Assembly: GCA_036268485.1 (NCBI GenBank)
Contig: DATAUC010000056.1
Location: 17,497-81,496, forward strand
DNA length: 64,000 nucleotides
From: Bog-473 sp036268485
Lineage (GTDB): Bacteria; Actinomycetota; Acidimicrobiia; Acidimicrobiales; RAAP-2
Direction of reading: 5' to 3'
Shown here in pieces: positions 16,209 through 23,945 of the stretch. The notes under the pieces were generated by a model. The model did not search any database. It had not been told where the DNA came from and saw nothing but the letters and a program-made list of their open reading frames with translations. The position numbers and the translations under genes are program-made. Numbering within the stretch: position 1 is the stretch's first letter; each line of letters starts with the position of its first letter.

Positions 16209-16827
16209 TGAGGGCTCCAATCAAGACATCGGTCATCTCTGGCGTGAGCAATGCGGCCACGCTCTTCATGAGCCGGATCGTCCGTTCCGGGTCGCCGTAG
16301 CCGGCGTACGACGAGACAGCGGCACCCTGGACGAGGGTGAAACCAATATCGATGATGGTGCGGGCCAGCTCGCCTTGCACCGTAGGGAAGAATTCCCGTA
16401 GGAGACCTATGACGGTGCTCTCCAAAACGGCGGCGGTCCCGTGCACCACGACGCGCAGCTCGGCGTCGGTGCGGGCGGCCACGGTGACTTCGAGCACGGC
16501 GGCATAGGAAGGTCCGCTCACGATCTCCCAAAGCAGGGCGAGTGCCTGGTCCACCGTGCGCCGGTCCTCGGGGAGGGCGGCGAAGGCGTCACGGAAGCGG
16601 CGGGCCTGTTGGTCGAACAGGTATCCAATGGCCGCGGTCACCAGCTCGGTCTTGGTGGGGTAGTGGTGGGTCTGGGCGCCCCGGGAGACGCCGGCCCGGT
16701 CGGCCACCACGCGGGTCGTGGTCTTGGCGTAACCGAACTCGACCAGGCACCCGATGGCCGCTTCCAGCAGAGCCTCCTGGGTGCCGGCCGTGCGCTCTGA
16801 CTGCGTTCGACGTAACGCCATTTCCAT
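16192..16827 (-). CDS. TetR/AcrR family transcriptional regulator
   Basis: 211 residues. The helix-turn-helix is at about 16-62, with TTRVVADRAGVSRGAQTHHY, followed by a C-terminal ligand domain. First gene of the TetR / diiron oxygenase / P450 unit. A perfect inverted repeat lies 12 bases upstream of its ATG (16839-16860), so autoregulation of the whole unit is likely. Effector unknown. Confidence 0.93.
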   Translation of the reverse strand: MEMALRRTQSERTAGTQEALLEAAIGCLVEFGYAKTTTRVVADRAGVSRGAQTHHYPTKTELVTAAIGYLFDQQARRFRDAFAALPEDRRTVDQALALLWEIVSGPSYAAVLEVTVAARTDAELRVVVHGTAAVLESTVIGLLREFFPTVQGELARTIIDIGFTLVQGAAVSSYAGYGDPERTIRLMKSVAALLTPEMTDVLIGALNVLDA

Positions 16828-16838
16828 GGTCCCTTTTT

Positions 16839-16860
16839 ACAAACCGATCGGTCGGTTTGT
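16839..16860. promoter_or_regulatory. TetR operator before the diiron oxygenase / P450 unit
   Basis: Inverted repeat ACAAACCGA (16839-16847), 4-base centre, TCGGTTTGT (16852-16860). It includes an ACCGATCGGTCGGT core like known TetR/AcrR operators. Probably bound by the protein encoded at 16192-16827. Confidence 0.82.
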
Positions 16861-16976
16861 CAAGGAACGGGCGTGAGCTGGGAGTTTGCCGGAGTTGGGA
16901 CCCGGTCTGGCCGCCGCACCGACGTGGTGAGCCACCGAGGCGGCAACCCAAATGAACTGCCGGCCATGCAGAGCGG

Positions 16977-18134
16977 CTAGCTGGCGAGCGCTCCCACGAC
17001 GTAGTTGATGCTGGCGCAGAGCGAGGCGACGTCGTCGGGCTCGATGGCGGGGAACATGGCGATGCGGAGCTGGTTGCGGCCGAGCTTGCGGTACGGCTCG
17101 GTGTCGACGATCCCGTTGGCCCGCAGAACGGCGGCGATGGCGGCGGCGTCAATGGCATCGACGAAGTCGATGGTGCCCACCACGTGGCTGCGGTCCTGAG
17201 GGTTCTCCACGAAGGGCTGGGCGAAGTCGGACTGCTCGGCCCAGGTGTAGAGGATTTCGGCCGAGCGGTCGCAGCGGCCGGCCGTCCATTCCAGGCCACC
17301 GTTGGTGTTCATCCAGTCCAGCTGTTCGGCCAGGAGGTAGATGGTGGCCAAGGCCGGCGTGTTGTAGGTCTGGTCCAGCACCGAGTTGTCGACGGCGGTC
17401 TTCAGGTCGAAGAAGGCGGGGATCCAACGGCCCGAGGCCGAGATGCGCTCCACCCGCTCCAGCGCCGCCGGCGACATGAGGGCGATCCACAGACCGCCGT
17501 CGCTGGCGAAGCACTTCTGCGGAGCCAGGTAGTAGCAGTCGAATTCGGCCGGGTCGACCCGCAGGCCGCCGGCGCCCGAGGTGGCGTCGACGGCCACCAG
17601 GCCACCGCCGTCGGCGGGCAGGGCGGCGCCCTTAGGGCGATTGATGGACATGGAAACCCCGGTGGAGGTTTCGTTGTGCGTCAGGGCGTAGAAATCGACC
17701 GAGGCGTCGGCCTGGGGCAGCGGGTGGGTGCCGACCTCCGAGGTGATGATCTGGGGGTCCTTGAGGTGGGGCGCGGCGGCGGCGCATTGGCCGAACTTGG
17801 AGGAAAACTCGCCGAAGCTGAGGTGCTGGCTCTGGGCCTCAATCAGGCCGAAGGTGGCGGCATCCCAGAAGCAGGTGGTACCGCCGTTGCCGAGGACCAC
17901 TTCGTAGCCGTCGGGCAGGGAGAACAGGTCCCGGAGGCCAGCCCGTACCCGGCCCACCTGCGACTTGACCGTCTTCTGGCGATGGCTGGTGCCGAGGTAG
18001 GTGGTGGCCACGTTGGCCAGGGCCGTTATCTGCTCGGGGCGCACCTTGGAGGGGCCACATCCGAAGCGTCCGTCGGCCGGGAGGAGTTCGGCTGGGATGG
18101 TGATGTCAGGGGTATCGGGCACGTATGAGATCAT
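16977..18134 (-). CDS. serC: Phosphoserine aminotransferase
   Basis: 385 residues from the ATG at 18134. SerC transaminates 3-phosphohydroxypyruvate with glutamate to phosphoserine. The sequence follows the mycobacterial SerC type closely: DGRFGCGPSKVRPEQ, GTSHRQKTVK, FSLPDGYEVVLGNGGTT, the PLP-Lys motif YYLAPQKCFASDGGLW and the C-terminal ANGIVDTEPYRKLGRNQLR. A longer in-frame reading up to 18356 lies inside the divergent aminotransferase and is rejected. Its start codon shares the CATG tetramer at 18132-18135 with the divergent gene. SerA is encoded nearby at 19418. Confidence 0.96.
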   Translation of the reverse strand: MISYVPDTPDITIPAELLPADGRFGCGPSKVRPEQITALANVATTYLGTSHRQKTVKSQVGRVRAGLRDLFSLPDGYEVVLGNGGTTCFWDAATFGLIEAQSQHLSFGEFSSKFGQCAAAAPHLKDPQIITSEVGTHPLPQADASVDFYALTHNETSTGVSMSINRPKGAALPADGGGLVAVDATSGAGGLRVDPAEFDCYYLAPQKCFASDGGLWIALMSPAALERVERISASGRWIPAFFDLKTAVDNSVLDQTYNTPALATIYLLAEQLDWMNTNGGLEWTAGRCDRSAEILYTWAEQSDFAQPFVENPQDRSHVVGTIDFVDAIDAAAIAAVLRANGIVDTEPYRKLGRNQLRIAMFPAIEPDDVASLCASINYVVGALAS

Positions 18135-19374
18135 GGCATCCGTGACGACCTCTCCCGCCACGCCGACCGAACTCCGTCGCATCTCGCGCCGCGCCGCTGC
18201 CGTGGCGCCCTCGGCCACCCTGGCCGTCGACGCCAAGGCCAAGGCCCTCCAGGCCGCCGGCGAGCACGTCATCGGATTCGGTGCCGGTGAGCCCGACTTC
18301 CCCACCCCGGCCCACATCGTCGAAGCCGCGGTAGCGGCCTGCCAGGACCCGGCCAACCATCGCTACACGCCGACCGGTGGGCTGCCCGTCCTGCGCGAGG
18401 CCATCGCAGCCAAGACGCTGCGCGACTCGGGGTACTCAATCACCCCGTCCCAGGTCCTGGTGACCAACGGGGGCAAGCAGGCGGTGGCCAACGCCTTCGC
18501 CGTTTTGTGCGACCCCGGCGACGAGGTCATTGTGCTGGCACCGTTCTGGACGACGTATCCAGAAGCCATCGCTCTGGCCGGAGGCGTGCCGGTCTACGTG
18601 TCCTCGGACGAACGCAGCGGCTTCCGCTCCACCGTCGAGGAACTGGAAGCGGCCCGGACGCCCCGGACCAAGGCGCTGCTGTTCGTCTCCCCTTCCAACC
18701 CGACCGGGGCCGTCTACCCCAAGGCCGAGATTGAAGCCATTGGCCAGTGGGCCGTCGAGCACGGCCTGTGGGTGCTGACCGACGAGATCTACGAGCACCT
18801 GGTCTACGGCGGCGCCGAACACCACTCCATGCCGGTGCTCGTGCCCGAGCTGGCCGACCGCTGCCTGGTGGCCAACGGGGTGGCCAAGACCTACGCCATG
18901 ACGGGTTGGCGGGTCGGGTGGCTCATCGGTCCCAACGACATGATCACGGCGGCCACCAACATCCAGAGTCACGAGACGTCCAACGTCTCGAACGTCTCGC
19001 AACGGGCCGCATTGGCCGGTGTGGCCGGTGGTCTGGACGATGTGGCCATGATGCGGGCCGCCTTCGACCGCCGCCGCAACACCATCTTCCGCATGCTCAA
19101 CGACATCGACGGTGTGGTGTGCATTGAGCCCGAGGGCGCCTTCTACGCCTTCCCCTCAGTCAAGGGGCTGCTGGGCAAGTCGTTGCGGGGGCAACGGCCG
19201 GCCACCAGTGCCGAGCTGGCTGAGCTGTGTATCAACGAGGCGCGGGTGGCCGTGGTGCCGGGTGAAGCCTTCGGGGCGCCCGGTTTCTTCCGTATGTCCT
19301 ATGCCCTGGGCGACGGCGACCTGGTCGAAGGGGTAACCCGACTGGCCGATCTCTTCGCCGAAGCACAAGACTGA
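18133..19374 (+). CDS. PLP-dependent aminotransferase, aspartate aminotransferase type (class I)
   Basis: 413 residues. Fold type I aminotransferase of the aspartate/prephenate subgroup: FGAGEPDFPTP, the cofactor stretch NGGKQAV, PSNPTG, DEIYEHLVYGG, and the PLP-Lys in VANGVAKTYAMTGWRVGWL with the C-terminal Arg in FFRMSYALG. It likely moves amino groups between aspartate and 2-oxoglutarate, supplying the glutamate/oxaloacetate pool, but exact substrates cannot be read. Its ATG (18133-18135) overlaps the divergent serC start; a GTG at 18142 is a possible alternative. serA follows 43 bases downstream. Confidence 0.92.
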   Translation: MASVTTSPATPTELRRISRRAAAVAPSATLAVDAKAKALQAAGEHVIGFGAGEPDFPTPAHIVEAAVAACQDPANHRYTPTGGLPVLREAIAAKTLRDSGYSITPSQVLVTNGGKQAVANAFAVLCDPGDEVIVLAPFWTTYPEAIALAGGVPVYVSSDERSGFRSTVEELEAARTPRTKALLFVSPSNPTGAVYPKAEIEAIGQWAVEHGLWVLTDEIYEHLVYGGAEHHSMPVLVPELADRCLVANGVAKTYAMTGWRVGWLIGPNDMITAATNIQSHETSNVSNVSQRAALAGVAGGLDDVAMMRAAFDRRRNTIFRMLNDIDGVVCIEPEGAFYAFPSVKGLLGKSLRGQRPATSAELAELCINEARVAVVPGEAFGAPGFFRMSYALGDGDLVEGVTRLADLFAEAQD

Positions 19375-19417
19375 CCAACAGCAATCGCCCGAGTGGGGGA
19401 GCAAGGAGACCACTGCG

Positions 19418-20989
19418 GTGGCACGAGTACTGGTAACGGAGAAGATCGCGCAAAGCGGTCTGGACCTGCTGGCCCACGCCGGCCATGAGGTCGATGTCCA
19501 AGAAGGACTGAGTCCCGAGGAGCTGCTGGGGGTCATTGTCGGCGCCCACGCTCTCATCATCCGATCGTCGACCCAGGTCACGGCGGATGTGCTGGCCGCC
19601 GGCACTTCACTGCAGGTGGTCGGTCGGGCCGGGGTCGGTCTCGACAACGTTGACGTCAAGGCGGCCACCGAACGCGGCGTCATGGTGGTCAACGCGCCGA
19701 CGTCGAACATCTTGTCGGTGGCCGAGCAGGCCATGGCGCTGTTGTTGGCCCAGGCCCGCAACATCCCCCAGGCGCACGCCGCCCTGGTGGCCGGCCGTTG
19801 GGAACGCTCCAAGTGGGAGGGCGTAGAACTGCACGGCAAGGTGCTGGGCGTGGTCGGTCTGGGACGGGCCGGCTCGTTGGTGGCCCAGAGGGCGCTGGCC
19901 TTCGGCATGGAGCTGATCGGCTTCGACCCCTTCGTGTCCCCGGACCGGGCCAAGGCCATGGGCGTCCGCCTGGTGACCATTGAGGAGCTGGTGGGCGAGG
20001 CGGACTTCGTCTCCATCCACACGCCCAAGACACCCGAAACGGTCGGCCTCTTCGGCCGGGACCTGCTGGCCAAGGCCAAGCCCGGCATCCGCATCATCAA
20101 CACCGCCCGCGGCGGCATCGTGGATGAGGAGGCGTTGGCCGAAGCCATCCGCGACGGCATCGTGGCCGGCGCCGGGCTCGATGTGTTCGAGAAGGAGCCC
20201 TGCACCGAGTCGCCGCTCTTCGAGCTGCCTCAGGTCGTGGTCTCGCCCCACCTGGGCGCCTCGACCGAGGAAGCGCAGGACAAGGCCGGCGTGACCATCG
20301 CCGAACAGGTGCTGCTGTCCCTGGCCGGCGACTTCGTTCCCTACGCGGTGAACGTGGCTGCCACCGACGTCTCCGACGTGGTCCGGCCTTTCATGGCCCT
20401 GGCCGAACAGCTGGGCCACTTCTTCGCCTGCCTGCACGACGGGCTGCCCGACGGCCTGGAGATCGAGTGCCAGGGTGAGTTGGCCTCAGTCGGCACCGGC
20501 ATCCTGACGCTCTCCGCCCTGAAGGGCATCTTCGGCGGATCGACGGAGGAGCCGGTCTCCTACGTCAACGCGCCGCAGTTGGCCGAACAGCGCGGCCTCA
20601 TCGTGCGCGAGACGTCAACCTCGACCTCACTCGACTACAAGTCGCTCATCACCCTGCGATCGGGCTCACACTCGGTGGCAGGGACGCTCAGTTCGGCCGG
20701 TCTGCACACCGAGCCCCGGGTCGTCATGGTCGACGACCACGTGGTCGAGGTGGCGCCGTCGCCCCACATGCTGGTGGTGCGCAACGACGACCGTCCCGGC
20801 ATGATCGGCATGGTCGGCACCGCGCTCGGCGCGGCTGGCATCTCCATCTCATCGATGGCGGTCGGTCCCAGCCCGACGGCGTCCACCGCCATGATGGTGA
20901 TCTCGACCACCAGCGCCGCACCCGATCTCGTGGTTGATCAACTGCGGGGCGACGAGGGCATCCTCGACCTGCACCGGGTCACGCTGTAG
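19418..20989 (+). CDS. serA: D-3-phosphoglycerate dehydrogenase (long form)
   Basis: 523 residues, the long actinobacterial form with catalytic, intervening and C-terminal ACT domains. It oxidises 3-phosphoglycerate to 3-phosphohydroxypyruvate, the first step to serine, and the ACT domain usually gives serine inhibition. Marks: the Rossmann loop VVGLGRAGSLVAQRALAFG, the NTARGGIVDEEAL strand with the catalytic Arg region, the HLGASTEEAQ catalytic His, and a final ACT domain starting at HMLVVRNDDRPGMIGMVG. GTG start after GGAG. Downstream of the aminotransferase gene and probably cotranscribed. Confidence 0.97.
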   Translation: MARVLVTEKIAQSGLDLLAHAGHEVDVQEGLSPEELLGVIVGAHALIIRSSTQVTADVLAAGTSLQVVGRAGVGLDNVDVKAATERGVMVVNAPTSNILSVAEQAMALLLAQARNIPQAHAALVAGRWERSKWEGVELHGKVLGVVGLGRAGSLVAQRALAFGMELIGFDPFVSPDRAKAMGVRLVTIEELVGEADFVSIHTPKTPETVGLFGRDLLAKAKPGIRIINTARGGIVDEEALAEAIRDGIVAGAGLDVFEKEPCTESPLFELPQVVVSPHLGASTEEAQDKAGVTIAEQVLLSLAGDFVPYAVNVAATDVSDVVRPFMALAEQLGHFFACLHDGLPDGLEIECQGELASVGTGILTLSALKGIFGGSTEEPVSYVNAPQLAEQRGLIVRETSTSTSLDYKSLITLRSGSHSVAGTLSSAGLHTEPRVVMVDDHVVEVAPSPHMLVVRNDDRPGMIGMVGTALGAAGISISSMAVGPSPTASTAMMVISTTSAAPDLVVDQLRGDEGILDLHRVTL

Positions 20990-21012
20990 GGGAATCTCCT
21001 TCAGCCGCTCGA

Positions 21013-21183
21013 TCAGTCGGCGGGACGACGGGGAACGGCGGGCCACGTATCGAGGCTGCCGATCACCGGCTCGTTGTTCTTCAGCGCCTGCTGGGGGGCA
21101 CGCTCGAGGAGCACCTGGCGGACGACGGCGATCAGCACGGAGAGCAGGATCGACCGAATCACGAGGCGGAGCAGGCGGCGCAT
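21013..21183 (-). CDS. Small membrane protein, 56 residues
   Basis: 56 residues. It has a basic N-terminus (MRRLLRLVIR), one membrane helix (SILLSVLIAVVRQVLL) and a charged tail ending in Pro/Arg-rich residues. Support for it being real: the ATG at 21183 is preceded by a TACCCT -10 box with exactly 6 bases between, as in many genes here. Convergent with serA. I do not recognise the family. Type-II orientation (N-terminus inside) would fit the positive start. Confidence 0.6.
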   Translation of the reverse strand: MRRLLRLVIRSILLSVLIAVVRQVLLERAPQQALKNNEPVIGSLDTWPAVPRRPAD

Positions 21184-21189
21184 CGTCTT

Positions 21190-21195
21190 AGGGTA
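21190..21195 (-). promoter_or_regulatory. -10 box for the small membrane protein
   Basis: TACCCT on the minus strand, 6 bases before the ATG at 21183. Confidence 0.55.
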
Positions 21196-21226
21196 GTCCC
21201 GCCCCCCGGCCCGGCTTTCGCGCCGG

Positions 21227-21232
21227 TATGGT
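21227..21232 (+). promoter_or_regulatory. -10 box for leaderless VOC gene
   Basis: TATGGT, 7 bases, then the ATG at 21240. It overlaps an in-frame ATG at 21228, which is therefore not the start. Confidence 0.6.
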
Positions 21233-21239
21233 GCCCGCC

Positions 21240-21581
21240 ATGTCCTCGTTCCGCAGCCTGGCGCCGATCCTGCCGACTACGGACATGGCGCGCATGCAGG
21301 CGCAGTACGAGGCGTTGGGCTTCGCAGTCAAGGTGCACACCCCGGGCTACGGCACGGCGTCCCGGGACGGCTTCAACCTGCACTTTGAGTTGGTCGAGGC
21401 CCCGGTCGGGCCCGGCGCCCTCTATCTGGCCGTGAGCGACGCCGATGCCCTGCATGCCGAATGGACCACGGCCGGTGTCGGGGAACTGACGGATCTCCAC
21501 GATCCCGGGTTCGGGGTCTGGGAAGCGGCCCTGGTCGATGCCGACGGCAACATCCTTCGTTTCGGATCACCCCTCCCTTGA
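21240..21581 (+). CDS. VOC family (glyoxalase/bleomycin resistance-like) protein
   Basis: 113 residues, a single VOC module pair. The repeat starts with LAPILPTTDMARMQAQYEALGF, and the second half has YLAVSDADALHAEW and ends with ALVDADGNILRFGSP. Proteins of this size resemble bleomycin-binding proteins that sequester a ligand rather than metal-dependent enzymes; which applies here is unknown. Leaderless start behind TATGGT. Its stop codon overlaps the -35 box of the leuA leader promoter. Confidence 0.82.
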   Translation: MSSFRSLAPILPTTDMARMQAQYEALGFAVKVHTPGYGTASRDGFNLHFELVEAPVGPGALYLAVSDADALHAEWTTAGVGELTDLHDPGFGVWEAALVDADGNILRFGSPLP

Positions 21582-21606
21582 CGCTGGCGGACCCTGATGG
21601 GAGAAT
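21578..21606 (+). promoter_or_regulatory. Predicted promoter of the leuA leader
   Basis: TTGACG (21578-21583), a 17-base spacer and GAGAAT (21601-21606). The leader ATG is 10 bases beyond the -10 box, almost the same layout as the leuB leader promoter at 30056. Confidence 0.68.
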
Positions 21607-21616
21607 CGTGGTCAGC

Positions 21617-21652
21617 ATGAAGACCATCTCGACCAACCTGCTGCTTACCTGA
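21617..21652 (+). CDS. leuA leader peptide (attenuation)
   Basis: 11 codons encoding MKTISTNLLLT and a TGA stop, with three consecutive leucine codons (CTG CTG CTT) near the end. An in-frame GTG at 21608 would add three residues. A hairpin (21655-21676) starts 2 bases after the stop and an intrinsic terminator follows (21681-21714), 70 bases before leuA. Consistent with leucine-dependent attenuation of 2-isopropylmalate synthase. Too short for normal gene calling. Confidence 0.88.
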   Translation: MKTISTNLLLT

Positions 21653-21654
21653 CG

Positions 21655-21676
21655 GCGAACGCCACATAGCGTTCGC
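21655..21676 (+). promoter_or_regulatory. Hairpin 1 of the leuA attenuator
   Basis: Perfect 8-bp stem GCGAACGC (21655-21662) and GCGTTCGC (21669-21676), loop CACATA. It lies directly after the leader stop codon. Confidence 0.8.
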
Positions 21677-21680
21677 TCGC

Positions 21681-21714
21681 AACCTCCTGCGCCTCTTTGG
21701 CCAGGAGGTTTTTT
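21681..21714 (+). terminator. Attenuator terminator before leuA
   Basis: 9-bp stem AACCTCCTG (21681-21689) and CAGGAGGTT (21702-21710), 12-base loop, and a T run ending at 21714. Confidence 0.88.
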
Positions 21715-21783
21715 GTTGGGCCGGCACCAGGTGGTGGGCGATGGCCTTCGCACCGAGATACATGAGAAGAAGGGAAGCACACC

Positions 21784-23511
21784 ATGGCAACGGAACAGAG
21801 AGGGGTTGGTGACGACATGGAGCGGGGTCATCTGGCCCTGCCCTGTGACCCGTCGCCCATGCCCTTTGACAAGTACCACTCCAACGTCCCATTGGTCCTC
21901 GGCGACCGGACGTGGCCCGACCAGGCCTTCACCAAGGCACCGCGCTGGGCCAGCGTCGACCTGCGCGACGGCAACCAGGCCCTGATCGACCCCATGGACC
22001 CCGAGCGCAAGCTGGCACTCTTCAAGACGCTGGTCGAGGTCGGGTTCAAAGAGATCGAGGTGGGATTCCCCTCGGCCTCCCAGACCGACTTCGACTTCCA
22101 GCGCCTCATCATCGACGAGGGCCTGGTGCCCGACGACGTCGAGATTCAGGTGCTGGTCCAGTGCCGTGAAGAGTTGATCGAGCGCACCTTCGAGTCGTTG
22201 ATCGGCGCCAAGAGCGCCGTGGTGCACTTCTACAACTCGGTATCGGAACTGCAGCGCCGGGTGGTCTTCGGTCTGGACAAGGCCGGCATCATCGACATCG
22301 CCGTCAACGCGGCGATGCTGTGCAAGAAGTTCGAGCAGGGTGTGCCCGGCACGGCCATCCGCTACGAGTACTCACCGGAGAGCTTCACCGGAACCGAGCC
22401 GGGGTTCGCCGTCGAGATCTGCGAAGCGGTCATGGACGTCATTGAGCCCACGCCTGAGCGCCCCATCATCTTGAACCTGCCGGCCACGGTGGAGATGTAC
22501 AGCCCCAACGTGTACGCCGACGTCATCGAGTGGTTCGGGCGCACCATCAAGAACCGCGACGCCGTTATCCTCAGCCTGCACCCGCATAACGACCGGGGCA
22601 CCGCGGTGGCGGCAGCCGAACTGGCCGTGCTGGCTGGGGCAGACCGGGTGGAGGGCACGCTCTTCGGCAACGGTGAGCGTACGGGCAATGTCGACATTGT
22701 CACGCTGGCCATGAACCTGTTCTCCCAGGGCATCGATCCGACGCTGGACTTCGGGGACATTGAGAAGGTGCGCCGGGTCGCCGAGTACGCCACCCGCATG
22801 CCGGTCCACCCACGCCACCCCTACGCCGGCGATCTCGTCTACACGGCGTTCTCCGGTTCGCACCAGGACGCCATCAAGAAGGGCATGGCGGCCATCGGCA
22901 CCGAGTACGACCACTGGGAAGTGCCGTACCTGCCCATCGACCCCAAGCACACCGGGCGTACCTACGAGGCGATCATTCAGGTCAACAGCCAGTCGGGAAA
23001 AGGCGGCGTGGCCTACCTGATGGACGCCGAGTTCGGGCTCGACCTGCCCCGTCGGCTGCAGATGGAATTCTCCAAGACGGTCCAGGCCATAACCGAAGCC
23101 AGCGGCACCGTGATCGGCACCGGTGAGATGTGGAACGCCTTTACCGAGAGCTACCTCTCCGAGGACGCCGGCCTGCGGCTCATCGGCAGCGAGGTGGCCA
23201 CCGGTGGCGGCCGCACCACGGTCACGGCCCAACTGCTGGTCGACGGCCAGCACCGCACCATCGTCGGCGAGGGCAACGGCCCCATCGATGCCCTGGTCGG
23301 CGCCCTGCGCCAGGAGCTGGGCGTGGTGCTGGAGGTCAAGGACTACTCGGAGCACGCCCTGACTGAAGGGTCGACCGCCTCGGCCGTGGCCTACGTGGAA
23401 TGTGCCGGACCCGATGGCACCACGTGGTGGGGCGTCGGGCGTGACTCGTCCATCCTCGATGCGTCGCTGGGCGCCGTGGTCTCCGCCGCCAATCGCGCCC
23501 GCACGGCGTGA
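21784..23511 (+). CDS. leuA: 2-isopropylmalate synthase
   Basis: 575 residues, the long LeuA type 2 class typical of actinobacteria. It condenses 2-ketoisovalerate with acetyl-CoA, the first leucine step. The TIM barrel begins at VDLRDGNQALIDPM (metal Asp) and continues with EVGFPSASQTDFDF. The metal pair is in LHPHNDRGTAVAAAEL, and NGERTGNVDIVTLA follows. The linker has GKGGVAYLMD, and the C-terminal LeuA regulatory domain (about 440-560) is present. GAAGGGAAG precedes the ATG. Controlled by the attenuator at 21617-21714. Overlaps the next gene by 4 bases. Confidence 0.97.
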   Translation: MATEQRGVGDDMERGHLALPCDPSPMPFDKYHSNVPLVLGDRTWPDQAFTKAPRWASVDLRDGNQALIDPMDPERKLALFKTLVEVGFKEIEVGFPSASQTDFDFQRLIIDEGLVPDDVEIQVLVQCREELIERTFESLIGAKSAVVHFYNSVSELQRRVVFGLDKAGIIDIAVNAAMLCKKFEQGVPGTAIRYEYSPESFTGTEPGFAVEICEAVMDVIEPTPERPIILNLPATVEMYSPNVYADVIEWFGRTIKNRDAVILSLHPHNDRGTAVAAAELAVLAGADRVEGTLFGNGERTGNVDIVTLAMNLFSQGIDPTLDFGDIEKVRRVAEYATRMPVHPRHPYAGDLVYTAFSGSHQDAIKKGMAAIGTEYDHWEVPYLPIDPKHTGRTYEAIIQVNSQSGKGGVAYLMDAEFGLDLPRRLQMEFSKTVQAITEASGTVIGTGEMWNAFTESYLSEDAGLRLIGSEVATGGGRTTVTAQLLVDGQHRTIVGEGNGPIDALVGALRQELGVVLEVKDYSEHALTEGSTASAVAYVECAGPDGTTWWGVGRDSSILDASLGAVVSAANRARTA

Positions 23512-23945
23512 TCCGTCCCGCCACCGAGGCCGACGTCGACGAACTGCTGGCCATGATCGTCGAGCTGGCCGAATTCGAGGAGATGGCCGACCAGGTGGTC
23601 TGCACGGCCGATGACCTGCACCGGGTGCTGTTCGGGCCCGGCGCCGTCATTCACGACAATTTGGCCGTGGCCGACGACGGGTCGGTGGTCGGCCACGCCA
23701 TGTGGTTCGAGACGTTCTCCACCTTTTTGGGCAAGACGGGCATCTGGCTGGAGGATCTCTACGTGCGCCCGGAGGCCCGCGGCCATGGCTTTGGGGCGGC
23801 GTTGCTGGCCGACCTGCGGGCGCGTACCGAGGGCCGGGTGGAGTGGGAAGTGTTGGACTGGAATACCAAGGCCATCGGCTTCTACGACAGCCTGGGTGCG
23901 CGGTCCATGACGGGCTGGACCAAGTACCGCTGGGTTCAGCCGTAA
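23508..23945 (+). CDS. GNAT family N-acetyltransferase
   Basis: 145 residues, one GNAT domain. It starts IRPATEADVDELLAMIVELA, and the acetyl-CoA loop is visible as LYVRPEARGHGFGAALLADL, followed by the final NTKAIGFYDSLGA. The acceptor is unknown; size and motif resemble polyamine/diamine-type acetyltransferases (weak inference). GTG start in a GTGA overlap with leuA, so it is translated from the leuA message. Confidence 0.88.
   Translation: MIRPATEADVDELLAMIVELAEFEEMADQVVCTADDLHRVLFGPGAVIHDNLAVADDGSVVGHAMWFETFSTFLGKTGIWLEDLYVRPEARGHGFGAALLADLRARTEGRVEWEVLDWNTKAIGFYDSLGARSMTGWTKYRWVQP

Noticed and set aside
18135..18356. Upstream in-frame extension of serC
   Set aside because: It would cover the divergent aminotransferase start and has no SerC similarity; the SerC family start fits 18134.
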